NCBI GenBank assembly: GCA_018266105.1
Contig: JAFEBA010000034.1
Location: forward strand, 23,884-87,883
DNA: 64,000 nucleotides
Source: a bacterium
GTDB lineage: Bacteria; Vulcanimicrobiota; Xenobia; Xenobiales; JADMJV01
Direction: 5' to 3'
Below are positions 34,871 to 44,093 of the stretch, one piece after another. Numbering within the stretch: position 1 is the first letter of the stretch; every line of letters starts with the position of its first letter. The notes under the pieces are model-generated. The model made no database searches. It worked only from the letters and a program-made list of their open reading frames with translations, and was not told the origin of the DNA. Made by a program: the position numbers and the translations under genes.

Positions 34871-34908
34871 CGTGGCCAATTTTGGGGCCACGGGAGGCGG
34901 CCGTGGCC
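34871..34908. promoter_or_regulatory. Repeated CGTGGCC sites between prs and cyclase
   Basis: CGTGGCC (34871-34877) and GGCCACG (34886-34892) form a 7-bp inverted repeat with 8 bases between. A third CGTGGCC copy follows at 34902-34908. All are inside the 127-base divergent intergenic region, so they may be operator sites of a dimeric regulator for prs-nadE-CHAT, the adenylate cyclase, or both. Confidence 0.4.
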
Positions 34909-34948
34909 CTGAATCGAAGCGCTGCTGTCATGTCATTTACAGCTGGCC

Positions 34949-36838
34949 GTGCCGCAACTCTCCACTAGGAGCCAACAGCTCCTGGCTCGCGATTGGCTGG
35001 GAGTGGTGCTGCTGGTCTGGCTGGTTCTGGCTGCGGCCGGGGCGTGGCTGGACCCCTGGGACGCGCGTCTGACCGACCCCTGGTTGCGCCACGTCAGCCA
35101 GACCGTGGAGCTGGATGGGCGCATCTGCCTGGTGGAGGTCGACGATCGCAGCCTGGACGAGTTGAAGGCGCCGGTCAGTTTTTGGGCACCCCATTTCGCC
35201 AATACCTGTGCTCTGGTGATGCGCTCGGGGGCTTTGGCGGTCGGGCTGGACTGGATACCCTACGAAATCGACGAGGCTGTCTTTGACTCGTTGCGCCCTC
35301 ACTTCCCGGAGTTGGGTCGCCCCGGCGAGAGTCCCTGGGTTCCACTGCTGCTGGCCCTCCAGCAGCGCTCCAAACCGTTGATGGTGCAGGGGATCTATCC
35401 GCCCAATATGCAGAGCCATTTGACGGTGCCGGCCAGTTCCCTGACCGAAGAGTTGAGAACGATCGTAGGCGAGCAGCAACTGGCTTTTCTGAATCTCAGT
35501 CGCGATCAGGACGGCGTGCTGCGCAGTCAATCGGTCTTACCGGTGCAGCTTCAGGAACCGCTTTGGGGAGCTTCGGTCTTTCCTCCCTTCGCCGCCCGGC
35601 TGGCGGAACTGGTGCAGAACGAGTTGCTGGAACCGGGACGGCGCACCTTTGCGGGACGGGAGCTGCCTTTGGATGAGGACGGTCGCCTGCGGTTGCTCTA
35701 CCCCGCGCCCGGGCGGATCCCACACTACAGTTTGAGCGAGGTTCTGAAATGGCGCCAGCAGCCGGAAAAGCTCAAGCAGCTGTTCGCCAAGAAGGTGGTG
35801 TTGATCGGTCCGGGGACCAAGCTTTTTCAAGATCTGGTGGCCACTCCGTTGGGCGAAATCTACGGGGTGGAGGCCCATGCCGCGACTCTCAATGCTTTGC
35901 TCACCGGTGCCTGGGTGCGAAGCTTCAGTCGGGCGCAGATTCTAGGTCTGCTTTTTCTGGGAGTGGCTCTGGGCGGGACTCTTGGTTTGTGCTTCAGTAC
36001 CGGTCCTAGCCTGGTGTTGTTGCTCCTGAGCGAGGCGGCCTATTTCGGGTTTGCCAGCCTCCTGTTTCGCACTCACTATCTGCTATCGCCGGTCCTGCCC
36101 GTGCTGCTCGGACTGGCGCTGGCCTGGGCTCTGGGCGCGGCCGAGCGGGCTCGCCGCAAGAGCACTGAGGAACGCTACGTTCGCCAGTTGTTTGGGCGCT
36201 ATGTTTCGCCTTCGGTCATGCAGGTGTTGCTGCGCGATCCTGGTCAAACCGCCCTGGGGGCGGTGGGCAAGCGTAAGATCACGGTTCTTTTTTCTGACAT
36301 CAATGGCTTTTCGGGGCATTGTGAAAAGAAGTCCCCGGAACAGATTATGGGCATGCTCAATGACTACTTTGAGCACATGAACCGGATTCTGTTCCGTCAC
36401 GGTGGGACCATCAAGCAGTTTGTGGGCGATGAAATCATGGCTATGTTTGGAGCTCCGTTGGAGCACCCCAAGGCTGAGGAGGCGGCGGTGCTCTCGGCGG
36501 TGGAAATGTTACGCCACCTGGAGTCTTTGCGCGGAGCGGATCCGACGGAGGAGCACGGTTTCTATCACATCAAGGTGGGTATTCACAGCGGCGACGTGAT
36601 CCTGGGCAATGTCGGCTCGAAGGAGCGGACCGAATATGCCGCCGTGGGCGATGACGTCAACCTGGGCTCGCGCATTATGAACATGAACAAGCAATTGCAG
36701 GCGGATATTCTGATCAGCAAAGAGGTCTACGAAAAAGTGCAGCACCTTCCCGGAATGAGCTTTGTGTTCAAGGGGGCCCATCCGGTGAAAGGTCGCGTGG
36801 AACCGGTGGAAATCTTTCAGGTGTTACCCTCGGTGTAG
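34949..36838 (+). CDS. CHASE2-domain class III adenylate/guanylate cyclase
   Basis: 629 residues. One N-terminal membrane helix (about 17-33), a large extracytoplasmic CHASE2 domain (about 40-325), three further helices (330-395), then a class III cyclase domain (about 440-620). The metal-binding aspartates are in F-S-D-I-N-G-F (Asp450) and V-G-D-E-I-M-A-M-F (Asp494); V-G-D-D-V-N-L-G-S-R is the C-terminal signature. It senses an extracytoplasmic signal and makes cAMP or cGMP. GTG start; it is the only gene transcribed away from prs. Confidence 0.93.
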   Translation: MPQLSTRSQQLLARDWLGVVLLVWLVLAAAGAWLDPWDARLTDPWLRHVSQTVELDGRICLVEVDDRSLDELKAPVSFWAPHFANTCALVMRSGALAVGLDWIPYEIDEAVFDSLRPHFPELGRPGESPWVPLLLALQQRSKPLMVQGIYPPNMQSHLTVPASSLTEELRTIVGEQQLAFLNLSRDQDGVLRSQSVLPVQLQEPLWGASVFPPFAARLAELVQNELLEPGRRTFAGRELPLDEDGRLRLLYPAPGRIPHYSLSEVLKWRQQPEKLKQLFAKKVVLIGPGTKLFQDLVATPLGEIYGVEAHAATLNALLTGAWVRSFSRAQILGLLFLGVALGGTLGLCFSTGPSLVLLLLSEAAYFGFASLLFRTHYLLSPVLPVLLGLALAWALGAAERARRKSTEERYVRQLFGRYVSPSVMQVLLRDPGQTALGAVGKRKITVLFSDINGFSGHCEKKSPEQIMGMLNDYFEHMNRILFRHGGTIKQFVGDEIMAMFGAPLEHPKAEEAAVLSAVEMLRHLESLRGADPTEEHGFYHIKVGIHSGDVILGNVGSKERTEYAAVGDDVNLGSRIMNMNKQLQADILISKEVYEKVQHLPGMSFVFKGAHPVKGRVEPVEIFQVLPSV

Positions 36839-36841
36839 CGA

Positions 36842-38644
36842 CTACTTTTTATCGGGGGGCGGACCGAAGCCCTCGGCTTCCTTCACCTGAATATTCAAGA
36901 GATACGGTATCTTTTGCACGCTCTGGTAGGACCAGGGATCACGGCCGGAGCGAATGAGCTGGCGCTCCTCGGAGTGATTGGCCTTCCACTTTTCGTATTC
37001 ATCCTGCTTGCTGGCGGCATCGGCCACTTCCAGCTCCAGCTTGCGCTTTTCGGCTTCCAGATTGTCATTGGTCTGCTTGAGTTGCTTGTTGTCTCGCTTC
37101 AATCCGGCGACCTCGGCCTCCAACTGCTTGACCCGGGTGTTCAAGGCCACCACCTGGGCGCTCAGGGTTTTGTAGCGCTGATCCGCCTCCTGACGGCGCG
37201 GCCGCAAGACCTTGTTGATTTCACGGGTGACTTTGAGATGTTTCTCGATCACAGCAAGTTCGGCCAGATCCTGAGGAGTCATCTGCTGTTTGCTGACCAC
37301 CGGCGCGGAGTCTTTTTCCAGTGTGGTCAGAACTTTTTCGCCCATCTCCAGATAGCGCTCGAACTGGCTGGTTACATCCTGCTTGGCGTCGAATTGCTCA
37401 TTGGTCTGAACCATCTCCTCTTTCAGCACGAATGCCTCGCGCGAGGCAATTCCGCTGGGCAGAGCGCTCTCCAGCTTGGCCAGGCGATCGTTAAGGGAGC
37501 GATTTTCCAGTTTCAGGCGGTCAATCTCAGATTTGTAGGCCTCCGACTGGTCGGCGTTGCCCAGGCTGCGATCGGCATAGGCCATCACGTTGGGGGCAGC
37601 CGGTTGGCCGGAGGCGGTCTGACCGGCTTTCAGTCCCAGTTTCTTTTCCAGTGCGGTCAATCGCTGTTCCAGCTCGATGCGCTGCCCTTCCAGAGCCTGG
37701 GCACGGGCTTCAGCGGCCACGCGGCGGGCCGTTTCGCGGTCCAGTTCGGCCTGTTTGAGTTCCAACTTGGCTACGTATTCGGCCACGGCGGCGTCGGCTT
37801 TGGCCACGGCTTTGCCGGAGGCCGGAGGCAGACCTTTGGCCAGCACCCAGCTGTCGCTGCCGCCGTAAGATAGCCAGGGGGTCTGCTTTTGCCCCAACTT
37901 GCTGACCGCTTCGGGAACCTGAGTGCTGACGAATCTGGATAGGCCCTGCATGTCGATCACGCCCTTGTCATCCACGGCCTTTTCGCGCAGCCCGGCGACC
38001 AGGTAATAAGTGTAGAAGCCGTGCTGGAATTCATCCGATTCCCAGGAGCGTTCCCCGATTTTACAGGAGAACATGGTGGCGGTGCGGTCCTGGCCCACGT
38101 CTGTGCGCGTGAACGCGACATCACCCAGGCTGTTGGGTTCGCGTCCGGCGTTGTTGCGGCAGGCGTCCAATACCAGCCAGACATTGGCTGCTTTGACTTT
38201 GCCCAGGTAGTCCATCAACACCGCGCCGGGCAAGGAGCTGACACCCAGCGACAGGGTGTTACTGTTGTCAGATTCCTCCGTTAGCAGGTACGGCTGTTTG
38301 TCCATGGTGATACCGTGGCCGGCGAAATAAAAAATGATGGTGTCTTCTCGTTTGCAGTGGCTATTGAGCCAGGCCAGTCGATTGGCGATGTTGACCGCGC
38401 GAGGATGATTGGGGTCATCCGGGCTGTTGGAGGTCAATAAGAAAAGATTTTCATCCGGCAGCTTAAGAGTTTGCTTGAGTGCCTGGGCGAAGATATTGGC
38501 GTCGGCCACCGCATAGCGGAGCTTGGGTACGTTCGGATTCAGGTAGTTATCCACGCCGATCACGACGGCGTAAGTCTTGCCCTCCCCCCAGGCCCCCAGG
38601 GCCAGTGTGGACAGGCAACTGAAGACCAACAATCCCTTGCGCAT
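36842..38644 (-). CDS. Exported caspase-like (C14) protease with coiled coil
   Basis: 600 residues. A signal peptide (MRKGLLVFSCLSTLALGAWG) is followed by a caspase/metacaspase domain (about 24-260) with His110 in F-A-G-H-G and Cys162 in D-A-C-R-N. A long Glu/Lys/Gln-rich coiled coil covers about 285-560, and the end has a basic tail. It should cleave proteins outside the cytoplasm and may oligomerise through its coiled coil. ATG 38644 was chosen; a TTG three codons upstream could also start. It is convergent with the cyclase gene, 3 bases apart. Confidence 0.9.
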   Translation of the reverse strand: MRKGLLVFSCLSTLALGAWGEGKTYAVVIGVDNYLNPNVPKLRYAVADANIFAQALKQTLKLPDENLFLLTSNSPDDPNHPRAVNIANRLAWLNSHCKREDTIIFYFAGHGITMDKQPYLLTEESDNSNTLSLGVSSLPGAVLMDYLGKVKAANVWLVLDACRNNAGREPNSLGDVAFTRTDVGQDRTATMFSCKIGERSWESDEFQHGFYTYYLVAGLREKAVDDKGVIDMQGLSRFVSTQVPEAVSKLGQKQTPWLSYGGSDSWVLAKGLPPASGKAVAKADAAVAEYVAKLELKQAELDRETARRVAAEARAQALEGQRIELEQRLTALEKKLGLKAGQTASGQPAAPNVMAYADRSLGNADQSEAYKSEIDRLKLENRSLNDRLAKLESALPSGIASREAFVLKEEMVQTNEQFDAKQDVTSQFERYLEMGEKVLTTLEKDSAPVVSKQQMTPQDLAELAVIEKHLKVTREINKVLRPRRQEADQRYKTLSAQVVALNTRVKQLEAEVAGLKRDNKQLKQTNDNLEAEKRKLELEVADAASKQDEYEKWKANHSEERQLIRSGRDPWSYQSVQKIPYLLNIQVKEAEGFGPPPDKK

Positions 38645-38687
38645 GGGATACAAGTTCTGGCGCGAGCGGGTCGCCCCTGCCGGCCGA

Positions 38688-41237
38688 TCAGTCTTTGCAG
38701 AGTCCGATTTTGGAAAGGTCCTCTCGGAATGCCGCCTGCATCGGCGCTCGCTGTTCAGGAGGGAAAGTTTGCCAGACAGGATGGTCTGGCTTCAGGCGTT
38801 CGCTCATGGCCTGCACGAAAAGTTCTCGCCGCTCGCTCTGAGCGGGGGAGAGCCCCTCACCCTTCCAGATCGATTGAATCTGCTCCTGACTGAGCGGGTG
38901 GTTGTCGGCTACAACCCAGTTTGAGGCAGATCCATACCCCCCGTTCACAAAGCCATAAAGCGAACGTTCACGCTCAGTTCTGAAAGCCAGGGCCACGTCG
39001 ACATACGAACCTTCGATGCCGTCCTTGCCCAGTACGTAGTTGTCCGGGCCGAGTTCATAAAGCACGCCGAATGGACGATTGACGGGATCGACCTCGGCCT
39101 GGCCGGCCAACCACTGGTCAAGCAGCGCCTCCGCATCTTGCTTGCGCAATTTTCCGCCTGCCTGCAGGCTCTGGCCGGCGTCCATGCGGTGGGCGCGATT
39201 TTCAAGCACCACATATCCTTGCTGTGACTGAAGCAATGAGCGGTCGGTCAGCTTCACGCGCGTATCCATATGCTCGAAATCGATCATGCGGGCCGAGACT
39301 TCTTGAAAACGCTCCCGGTCGTGGACTTTCAGTTGTAGCCTGTGGTTCTCGTCGAACTCGGGACGTGCACCTTTGGGCAGCCTCAGAATCGAGCTTTCTC
39401 CGGCCGAGTTCTCCACCCGGTAGCAGATCGAGGTGGCGCCCACGAACTCGGGTACGAACTGACCGTCCTGGGGAGAAACCTTAAATACCTGGTCGCCCAG
39501 GGTGAAGTGGGTTTGGCCCGGTTGCATGGGGACGGCGAAGGATTTGGGGTTGAAACGTAGGGCATGAAGCTGGTTCACCAGGTCAGGAGCGGAGAGTTGG
39601 TAGTTGATTCCTTCAGTGATGTTGGTGTAGGAGCGTGAATCGGAGCCCAGATCGCGTTGCAACCGGCCCAGGGCGCGCGTCACCTCGTCGTTTTCCTCCT
39701 GGGGCAGGTCCAGCTTGGGCGCAAAAGCTGTTCGCAGTTCGTATTTCTGATCGGACAATCCGGCCACGACCGCGGTTTTCTGCAGGTTGACCACGCTGGT
39801 CCAGAGCTGGCGGTCCTTGGCCAGATGTTCTTGGTGGCTCTCTTTGAGCTGTCCCAGGCCCTGAGAAATCAGTGGATCGGAAAAGTTCAGGTGGGGGTTG
39901 GTGGCGCGGAAAAAGACCTGCATCAGGCCGTCGATGGACTGGCTGACTTGCTGGTTGTCCTGCCGGGCGGCTTGCTCGTAGAGGCTGGGAGCGTTCAGAA
40001 GCAACAGGGTGGGGGCCAGGGCCGGAGTCTGCTTGGCCTGCAACTGGGACTCCAGACTGTTGGCCTCTGCCCCCTGGGCCTGAAGCTGAGTCAAATCGTT
40101 CTGCAGTTCGCTCCAGGGCCGAGCCAGGCTGTTGAAAACCTGCTTGCCTTCAAGTCGCTTTACATATTCGCTGCGACTCTCTCGGCCTTCGGGTTGGAGA
40201 AACTGGCGCATGCTTTTACCGCCCAGCTCCTTGGAGGGCCGGTCAACCTCTTTGCCGGAAGCCTGAAGAAATTCCAGGGCCTGGTTGCGGGCCTGGTGAT
40301 CTTGGGCTGGCTGGCCCTGAAAGAATTCGGCCAGCGTGAGTTTAGGGAAAGCTACGTTCAGGTCGGGAGCCAGGCGAGCCTCTGGGGCGAACCGGGCGGC
40401 CAGTTGAGGGGGCAAGCAAGAAAGTTGTTGGGGGCTGAGCAACTCCTGACCAGGACCGCCGCAAAGAATGGAGCTCGGGTCTTGAGTTCGCTGGACTTGC
40501 TGTTGGGCGTAGCCGTGGTCGTGAATATGTTGGAGATACTTCTTGCGTTCCGAAGGCAGTAGCGTGGGCAGTTCGGCCTCCACGATTTGGGAGGCGAAAG
40601 ACCGCACCCGCAGCATTCCGACCAGGGTCTGGCGGTCGACCTGAGGATCAGCCAGACTCCATTGTAAGGCGGTGGCCTCCAGCGGTTGGCCCTTTTCGAT
40701 GGCTTCGGCCGTTTTCATGAGCTGCTGGGGGGTCTGGGAGGAGGCCAACTGAAACGCTCCCCAGGTGGCCTGGTTCCAGCGCTGAGGGTCCGGTTTGTCT
40801 TGGAAGAGCTTGACCAGGGATCCGAATTCTGCGGCCGCCGAATCCAATTCTTGCGCTGAAAACACCGGTCTGGCCCGAGTGTTAAGCCAGGAGCTAAGTC
40901 GGTTGTCGGTGAGGGGGGCCGGAGTTGGAGGGGTGGCCGTCAGGAAGACCAGGGAGCCACTGTCTGAAATCGTCAGTCCGTTTTGCTCGGCCGCCAAACG
41001 GAGTGAATTGACGGCGGGCCGGGGTTGGGACGGGGGCTCGGTCTGGAGCGGAGGCTCGGCCGGGGAGGCGGGCAGGCTGACCGGGCCCGGGGCCGGCTGA
41101 GGAGCCAGGTTCAGAGTGATCTGGTCCTGGGGCTGTTCTGGGACAGCCTGGGCCGGCCTGAATTCCGTTTTCAAACCCGAGAACCCGGGCACGTAGCCCA
41201 GGTTCACGCGAGTCATCTTCGGATCAATTGAAGCCAT
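38688..41237 (-). CDS. Large unknown protein, 849 residues
   Basis: No signal peptide or membrane segment. The first 90 residues are Pro/Gln/Thr-rich and look disordered. A long, Gln-rich helical part (about 100-520) follows, then a globular C-terminal domain (about 590-849) with beta strands and the segments F-V-N-G-G-Y-G and L-Y-E-L-G-P-D-N-Y. I see no family. The C-terminal part has some flavour of a kinase- or effector-like fold, but no conserved catalytic motif. It is separated from the upstream unknown gene by a strong RNA hairpin and may be co-transcribed with it. Confidence 0.72.
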   Translation of the reverse strand: MASIDPKMTRVNLGYVPGFSGLKTEFRPAQAVPEQPQDQITLNLAPQPAPGPVSLPASPAEPPLQTEPPSQPRPAVNSLRLAAEQNGLTISDSGSLVFLTATPPTPAPLTDNRLSSWLNTRARPVFSAQELDSAAAEFGSLVKLFQDKPDPQRWNQATWGAFQLASSQTPQQLMKTAEAIEKGQPLEATALQWSLADPQVDRQTLVGMLRVRSFASQIVEAELPTLLPSERKKYLQHIHDHGYAQQQVQRTQDPSSILCGGPGQELLSPQQLSCLPPQLAARFAPEARLAPDLNVAFPKLTLAEFFQGQPAQDHQARNQALEFLQASGKEVDRPSKELGGKSMRQFLQPEGRESRSEYVKRLEGKQVFNSLARPWSELQNDLTQLQAQGAEANSLESQLQAKQTPALAPTLLLLNAPSLYEQAARQDNQQVSQSIDGLMQVFFRATNPHLNFSDPLISQGLGQLKESHQEHLAKDRQLWTSVVNLQKTAVVAGLSDQKYELRTAFAPKLDLPQEENDEVTRALGRLQRDLGSDSRSYTNITEGINYQLSAPDLVNQLHALRFNPKSFAVPMQPGQTHFTLGDQVFKVSPQDGQFVPEFVGATSICYRVENSAGESSILRLPKGARPEFDENHRLQLKVHDRERFQEVSARMIDFEHMDTRVKLTDRSLLQSQQGYVVLENRAHRMDAGQSLQAGGKLRKQDAEALLDQWLAGQAEVDPVNRPFGVLYELGPDNYVLGKDGIEGSYVDVALAFRTERERSLYGFVNGGYGSASNWVVADNHPLSQEQIQSIWKGEGLSPAQSERRELFVQAMSERLKPDHPVWQTFPPEQRAPMQAAFREDLSKIGLCKD

Positions 41238-41263
41238 CCAGGCGAATCTCCCAAATGTCGAGG

Positions 41264-41293
41264 GCCGGGAGGAGCGGTCAAACTCCTCCCGGC
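41264..41293 (-). other. Strong intergenic hairpin between two unknown genes
   Basis: GCCGGGAGGAG and CTCCTCCCGGC form a perfect 11-bp stem with an 8-base loop. Reading on the reverse strand, it follows the 371-residue gene and precedes the 849-residue gene. No U-run follows, so it is more likely an mRNA processing or stability element, or a weak attenuator, than a classical terminator. Confidence 0.6.
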
Positions 41294-41300
41294 AGGGCGA

Positions 41301-42416
41301 TTACTCAGGTTTGTGGCGCGGCATCTCGTCCAGAACGACCTTGGAGCCGTCCTTATGCGTGTAGGTGTCCACAAATACGTCGAGGTCGACCTTGCGGTAG
41401 AGGAACACTTTGCCGTCGGGCTGCCTGACCAGCATGCCGCCTTCTTCTGGAATCGGCTGCTTGACGGTGATGCCGCCGGTGGTGGGGGCTTCGAATTCGG
41501 CTGGTCCCTCGGCTACCAGGGCCTTACACACGTCACGGTCGTCACGGCGGAAGAGGCCAAACTGCGGGATACCGGTCGCCGAGGTCTCCATCGCGTTCAT
41601 CTTCTTGGAGATGAAGTCGCGGTCTGAGTTATACATATCTTTACAGCCGACTTCCTCGGAGTTGGCGTAGGTGAGGACGGCCTTGAACTGCTCAAGGTTC
41701 ATCTTGTTGGGGTCGCCGCCAATTTTCTTCATCATCAAGTCGGCCTGAGCCTCGGTCATCTGATTCATAATGACTACGCCCTGGCCATCTGACTTCACGG
41801 CCTGCCAGGCGTTGTCTTTTTGATTGAAAAACACCACGCCTTTGTCGCCGATGGGTTGGCCCTGCCAGTCGGTGATGGGGTTGCCCCCGATCTCGGCACC
41901 ATTCTTATCTTTGGCGCCGGCGGGATAGACCAGCGGCTCGCCCTCGAAGTTGGGCACCGGGATGACAAATTTTTGGGCATTCGATACGACGTCTGCGCCC
42001 GTGTCCCACTTGACCTGGGCTGCTGTAATGGTGGGGATTCCTTTGGCTTCGGAAGTGGAGGAGACGCCGGCCAGTTTGGCCATGAAGCCGTCGATAGAAG
42101 CGTTGTGTTCGGCAGCAGGGGTCTCGGTCATTAGAAGCGTGCCTCCCTGGCCGTTGCTGATGCCCGGGCCGGGAGCGGGTTGCTCGGCGGGGGCTTGCTT
42201 GGGGGTTTCCCGAGGAGTTTCGATGGTGGTGGTCTGAGGTGCGGCGGCCGGAGCGGGAGTTTCGGCCGGGGCTTTGGCTCCAGAGAGGGTCACTTGCTCG
42301 CCCGGGAGGGACTGGGTCTCTTGCGGGGCCTCGTTCTTCACGATGGGACGGCCGGTGTTGACACCTCCAGTCGCGCTGAGTCCAGTGATTGCCGGATTGA
42401 AACCAATGTTAGCCAT
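41301..42416 (-). CDS. Unknown protein, 371 residues, Pro/Ala-rich N-terminus
   Basis: Starts M-A-N-I-G-F-N-P at 42416. The first 110 residues are rich in Pro, Ala, Thr and Gln and probably disordered. A globular part follows with alternating strands and acidic helices, including G-D-P-N-K-M-N-L-E-Q-F-K-A-V-L and a late beta-rich R-Q-P-D-G-K-V-F-L-Y. No signal peptide. The small M-A-x-I-type start and low-complexity leader are shared with the 849-residue protein downstream, which suggests a related role or a common localisation, but this is inference. Confidence 0.75.
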   Translation of the reverse strand: MANIGFNPAITGLSATGGVNTGRPIVKNEAPQETQSLPGEQVTLSGAKAPAETPAPAAAPQTTTIETPRETPKQAPAEQPAPGPGISNGQGGTLLMTETPAAEHNASIDGFMAKLAGVSSTSEAKGIPTITAAQVKWDTGADVVSNAQKFVIPVPNFEGEPLVYPAGAKDKNGAEIGGNPITDWQGQPIGDKGVVFFNQKDNAWQAVKSDGQGVVIMNQMTEAQADLMMKKIGGDPNKMNLEQFKAVLTYANSEEVGCKDMYNSDRDFISKKMNAMETSATGIPQFGLFRRDDRDVCKALVAEGPAEFEAPTTGGITVKQPIPEEGGMLVRQPDGKVFLYRKVDLDVFVDTYTHKDGSKVVLDEMPRHKPE

Positions 42417-42448
42417 GTTTGCTGCTCCTACTCTGTTGCGTCCCGCGG

Positions 42449-42477
42449 ATGTTATCATTTTGTTAACTACGGGACAA
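42449..42477 (-). promoter_or_regulatory. Candidate promoter for 371-residue gene
   Basis: On the reverse strand TTGTCC (-35) is followed after exactly 17 bases by TAACAT (-10), within an AT-richer patch, and lies about 33 bases upstream of the ATG at 42416. Four and three of six bases match the sigma-70 consensus, so it is a reasonable but unproved promoter. Confidence 0.4.
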
Positions 42478-42688
42478 TGCGAAATTCGTTAATCTTCCAT
42501 TACATCCTAGGGGATGGGTCTGAAAGAGGTCTGAACGTCAGGCTCTTCGGACTCCGCTTTCCCTGGTGTCTGAATTCAGACTACCAGCCTCAGGTGGTGA
42601 GAAGGTGGTTTCGGGTCCGACTTTGTTGCGGCCTTGTGAATCTTGCAAGCCGTGTGGGCAACGGCCTTGGTTTCCAGTAAACGCTCGA

Positions 42689-44092
42689 TTAACGCGAGAG
42701 GAGTCTCAGGGGGGTGGGAGCCTCGGGTACTTCCCGACGCAGGCGGGCCAGCACAGGGGTGGTGGAGAAGGTGGTGACCAGCGCCATCAATACGTAAATC
42801 GTGAACAGAGTTGGAGAAAGGATTTTGAGCTCCAGCCCCAGGTTGAGTACGATCAGTTCCATCAGCCCGCGGGTGTTCATGAGCACGCCCAGGCTTGCCG
42901 CCTCTCGGTTTTTGAGTCCGCAGATGCGAGCCGCGACCCAGGTTCCGCCGAACTTCCCCAGGCAGGCCGCGGCCACCACCGCGGCCACCGTCAACCAGGC
43001 CTGGCTTCCCTGAACCAGACCAATCGACGTGCGCAAACCGGTAAAAGCGAAGAAGGCGGGTAGGAGCAGAACCGAGACCAGCGTGTTCAGGTTTTGCATC
43101 AAGCTTCTGGCCAGGGGACTGTTATGGGGTATGACCGCGCCCAATAGGAAAGCCCCGAAGAGTGCGTGAATTCCCACCGCTTCGGTGGCGGCTGCCGACA
43201 GGATCGAAAAAATCAGAACCAGACCCAGGTCCTGACGCCGGTCCTGCCATTGTGAGGTGAGTTTTTGCAAGAGCGGCCTCACCACCAGCAGGACCGCCAT
43301 CACAAAGACGGCGCTGAGAAGCAGGGTTTGAGCAGCCAACCAGGGGCTGGAGGTGGCTACGGCCAGCACGCAGGCCAGCAGGCACCAGGCAGTCACATCG
43401 TCCACAGCCGCGCAGGTCAGGGCCAATGCTCCCAGGCGGGTGCGCTGCAGATTCTGGTCGGTCAGGATGCGGGCCAGCACTGGAAAGGCTGTGACCGACA
43501 TGGATACGCCCAGAAACAAGGCGAAGACGTGAAATGGGACATCTGGTCCGGCGTAAGTCGGGAAGAGCCAGAGCGAGAGCAGGGCCCCCAGGCTAAAAGG
43601 CACGACGATGCTGGCGTGGGAGATCAGCAGTGTGCTCTTGCCCTGATGACGTAGCAATGCCCAATCCAGCTCCAGGCCGACGAAAAACATATAGAGGATG
43701 ACGCCAATGCGGGCCAATACCCCGAGGGCGGCGGTCACGTCGGGAGCAAACAAGGTGGCCGCGGCGGTTGGCCAGATCCATCCCAGCAAGCTGGGGCCGA
43801 GCAAGATGCCGCCCAGCACTTCACCCATGACTGGCGGTTGCTGGACGCGAGCCATCACTTTGCCCAGACTCTGAGAAGTGGCCATGATCACGGCCAGCGC
43901 CAACAAGAGTCGGGCGATCATCCCGTTGTCGTGATGGGTTCCCTGGCCGAAACCCAAGCTTGGACCACCCGCCGCTAAGCTTTGCCCGGCCTGGTTGACC
44001 AGCCAGAAGATCAGCGCGCCGCCAGCCAGGAGGGCCAGATAATAGGTGGCCAGGCGCGCCCCGCTGAGTCTGGGTCGGTCTAGAACTTGCAT
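42689..44092 (-). CDS. CPA2-family cation/proton antiporter (Kef/NhaS-like)
   Basis: 467 residues with about 12-13 membrane helices in the CPA2 pattern. Typical stretches include Q-P-P-V-M-G-E-V-L-G-G-I-L-L-G-P, G-L-E-L-D-W, the C-A-A-V-D-D pair of acidic residues in the core helix, and L-M-N-T-R-G-L-M-E-L near the end. There is no C-terminal RCK/TrkA regulatory domain. It exchanges Na+ or K+ for protons. Start ATG 44092 is one base after the hydratase/isomerase stop. Last gene in a five-gene operon. Confidence 0.92.
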   Translation of the reverse strand: MQVLDRPRLSGARLATYYLALLAGGALIFWLVNQAGQSLAAGGPSLGFGQGTHHDNGMIARLLLALAVIMATSQSLGKVMARVQQPPVMGEVLGGILLGPSLLGWIWPTAAATLFAPDVTAALGVLARIGVILYMFFVGLELDWALLRHQGKSTLLISHASIVVPFSLGALLSLWLFPTYAGPDVPFHVFALFLGVSMSVTAFPVLARILTDQNLQRTRLGALALTCAAVDDVTAWCLLACVLAVATSSPWLAAQTLLLSAVFVMAVLLVVRPLLQKLTSQWQDRRQDLGLVLIFSILSAAATEAVGIHALFGAFLLGAVIPHNSPLARSLMQNLNTLVSVLLLPAFFAFTGLRTSIGLVQGSQAWLTVAAVVAAACLGKFGGTWVAARICGLKNREAASLGVLMNTRGLMELIVLNLGLELKILSPTLFTIYVLMALVTTFSTTPVLARLRREVPEAPTPLRLLSR

Positions 44093-44093
44093 C

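Noticed and set aside
36914..37873. Forward frame (319 residues) rich in Gly, Leu and Phe
   Set aside because: It mirrors the caspase/coiled-coil gene on the other strand; composition is an artefact of reading Lys/Glu/Gln codons backwards.
39657..40562. Forward frame (301 residues) opposite the 849-residue gene
   Set aside because: No SD, no motif, hydrophobic composition explained by antisense reading.
34949..42416. Complete anti-phage system of CBASS or similar type
   Set aside because: There is a cyclase and two caspase-type proteases nearby, but the cyclase is a membrane CHASE2 class III type, not a CD-NTase, and no effector or ancillary CBASS gene is present.
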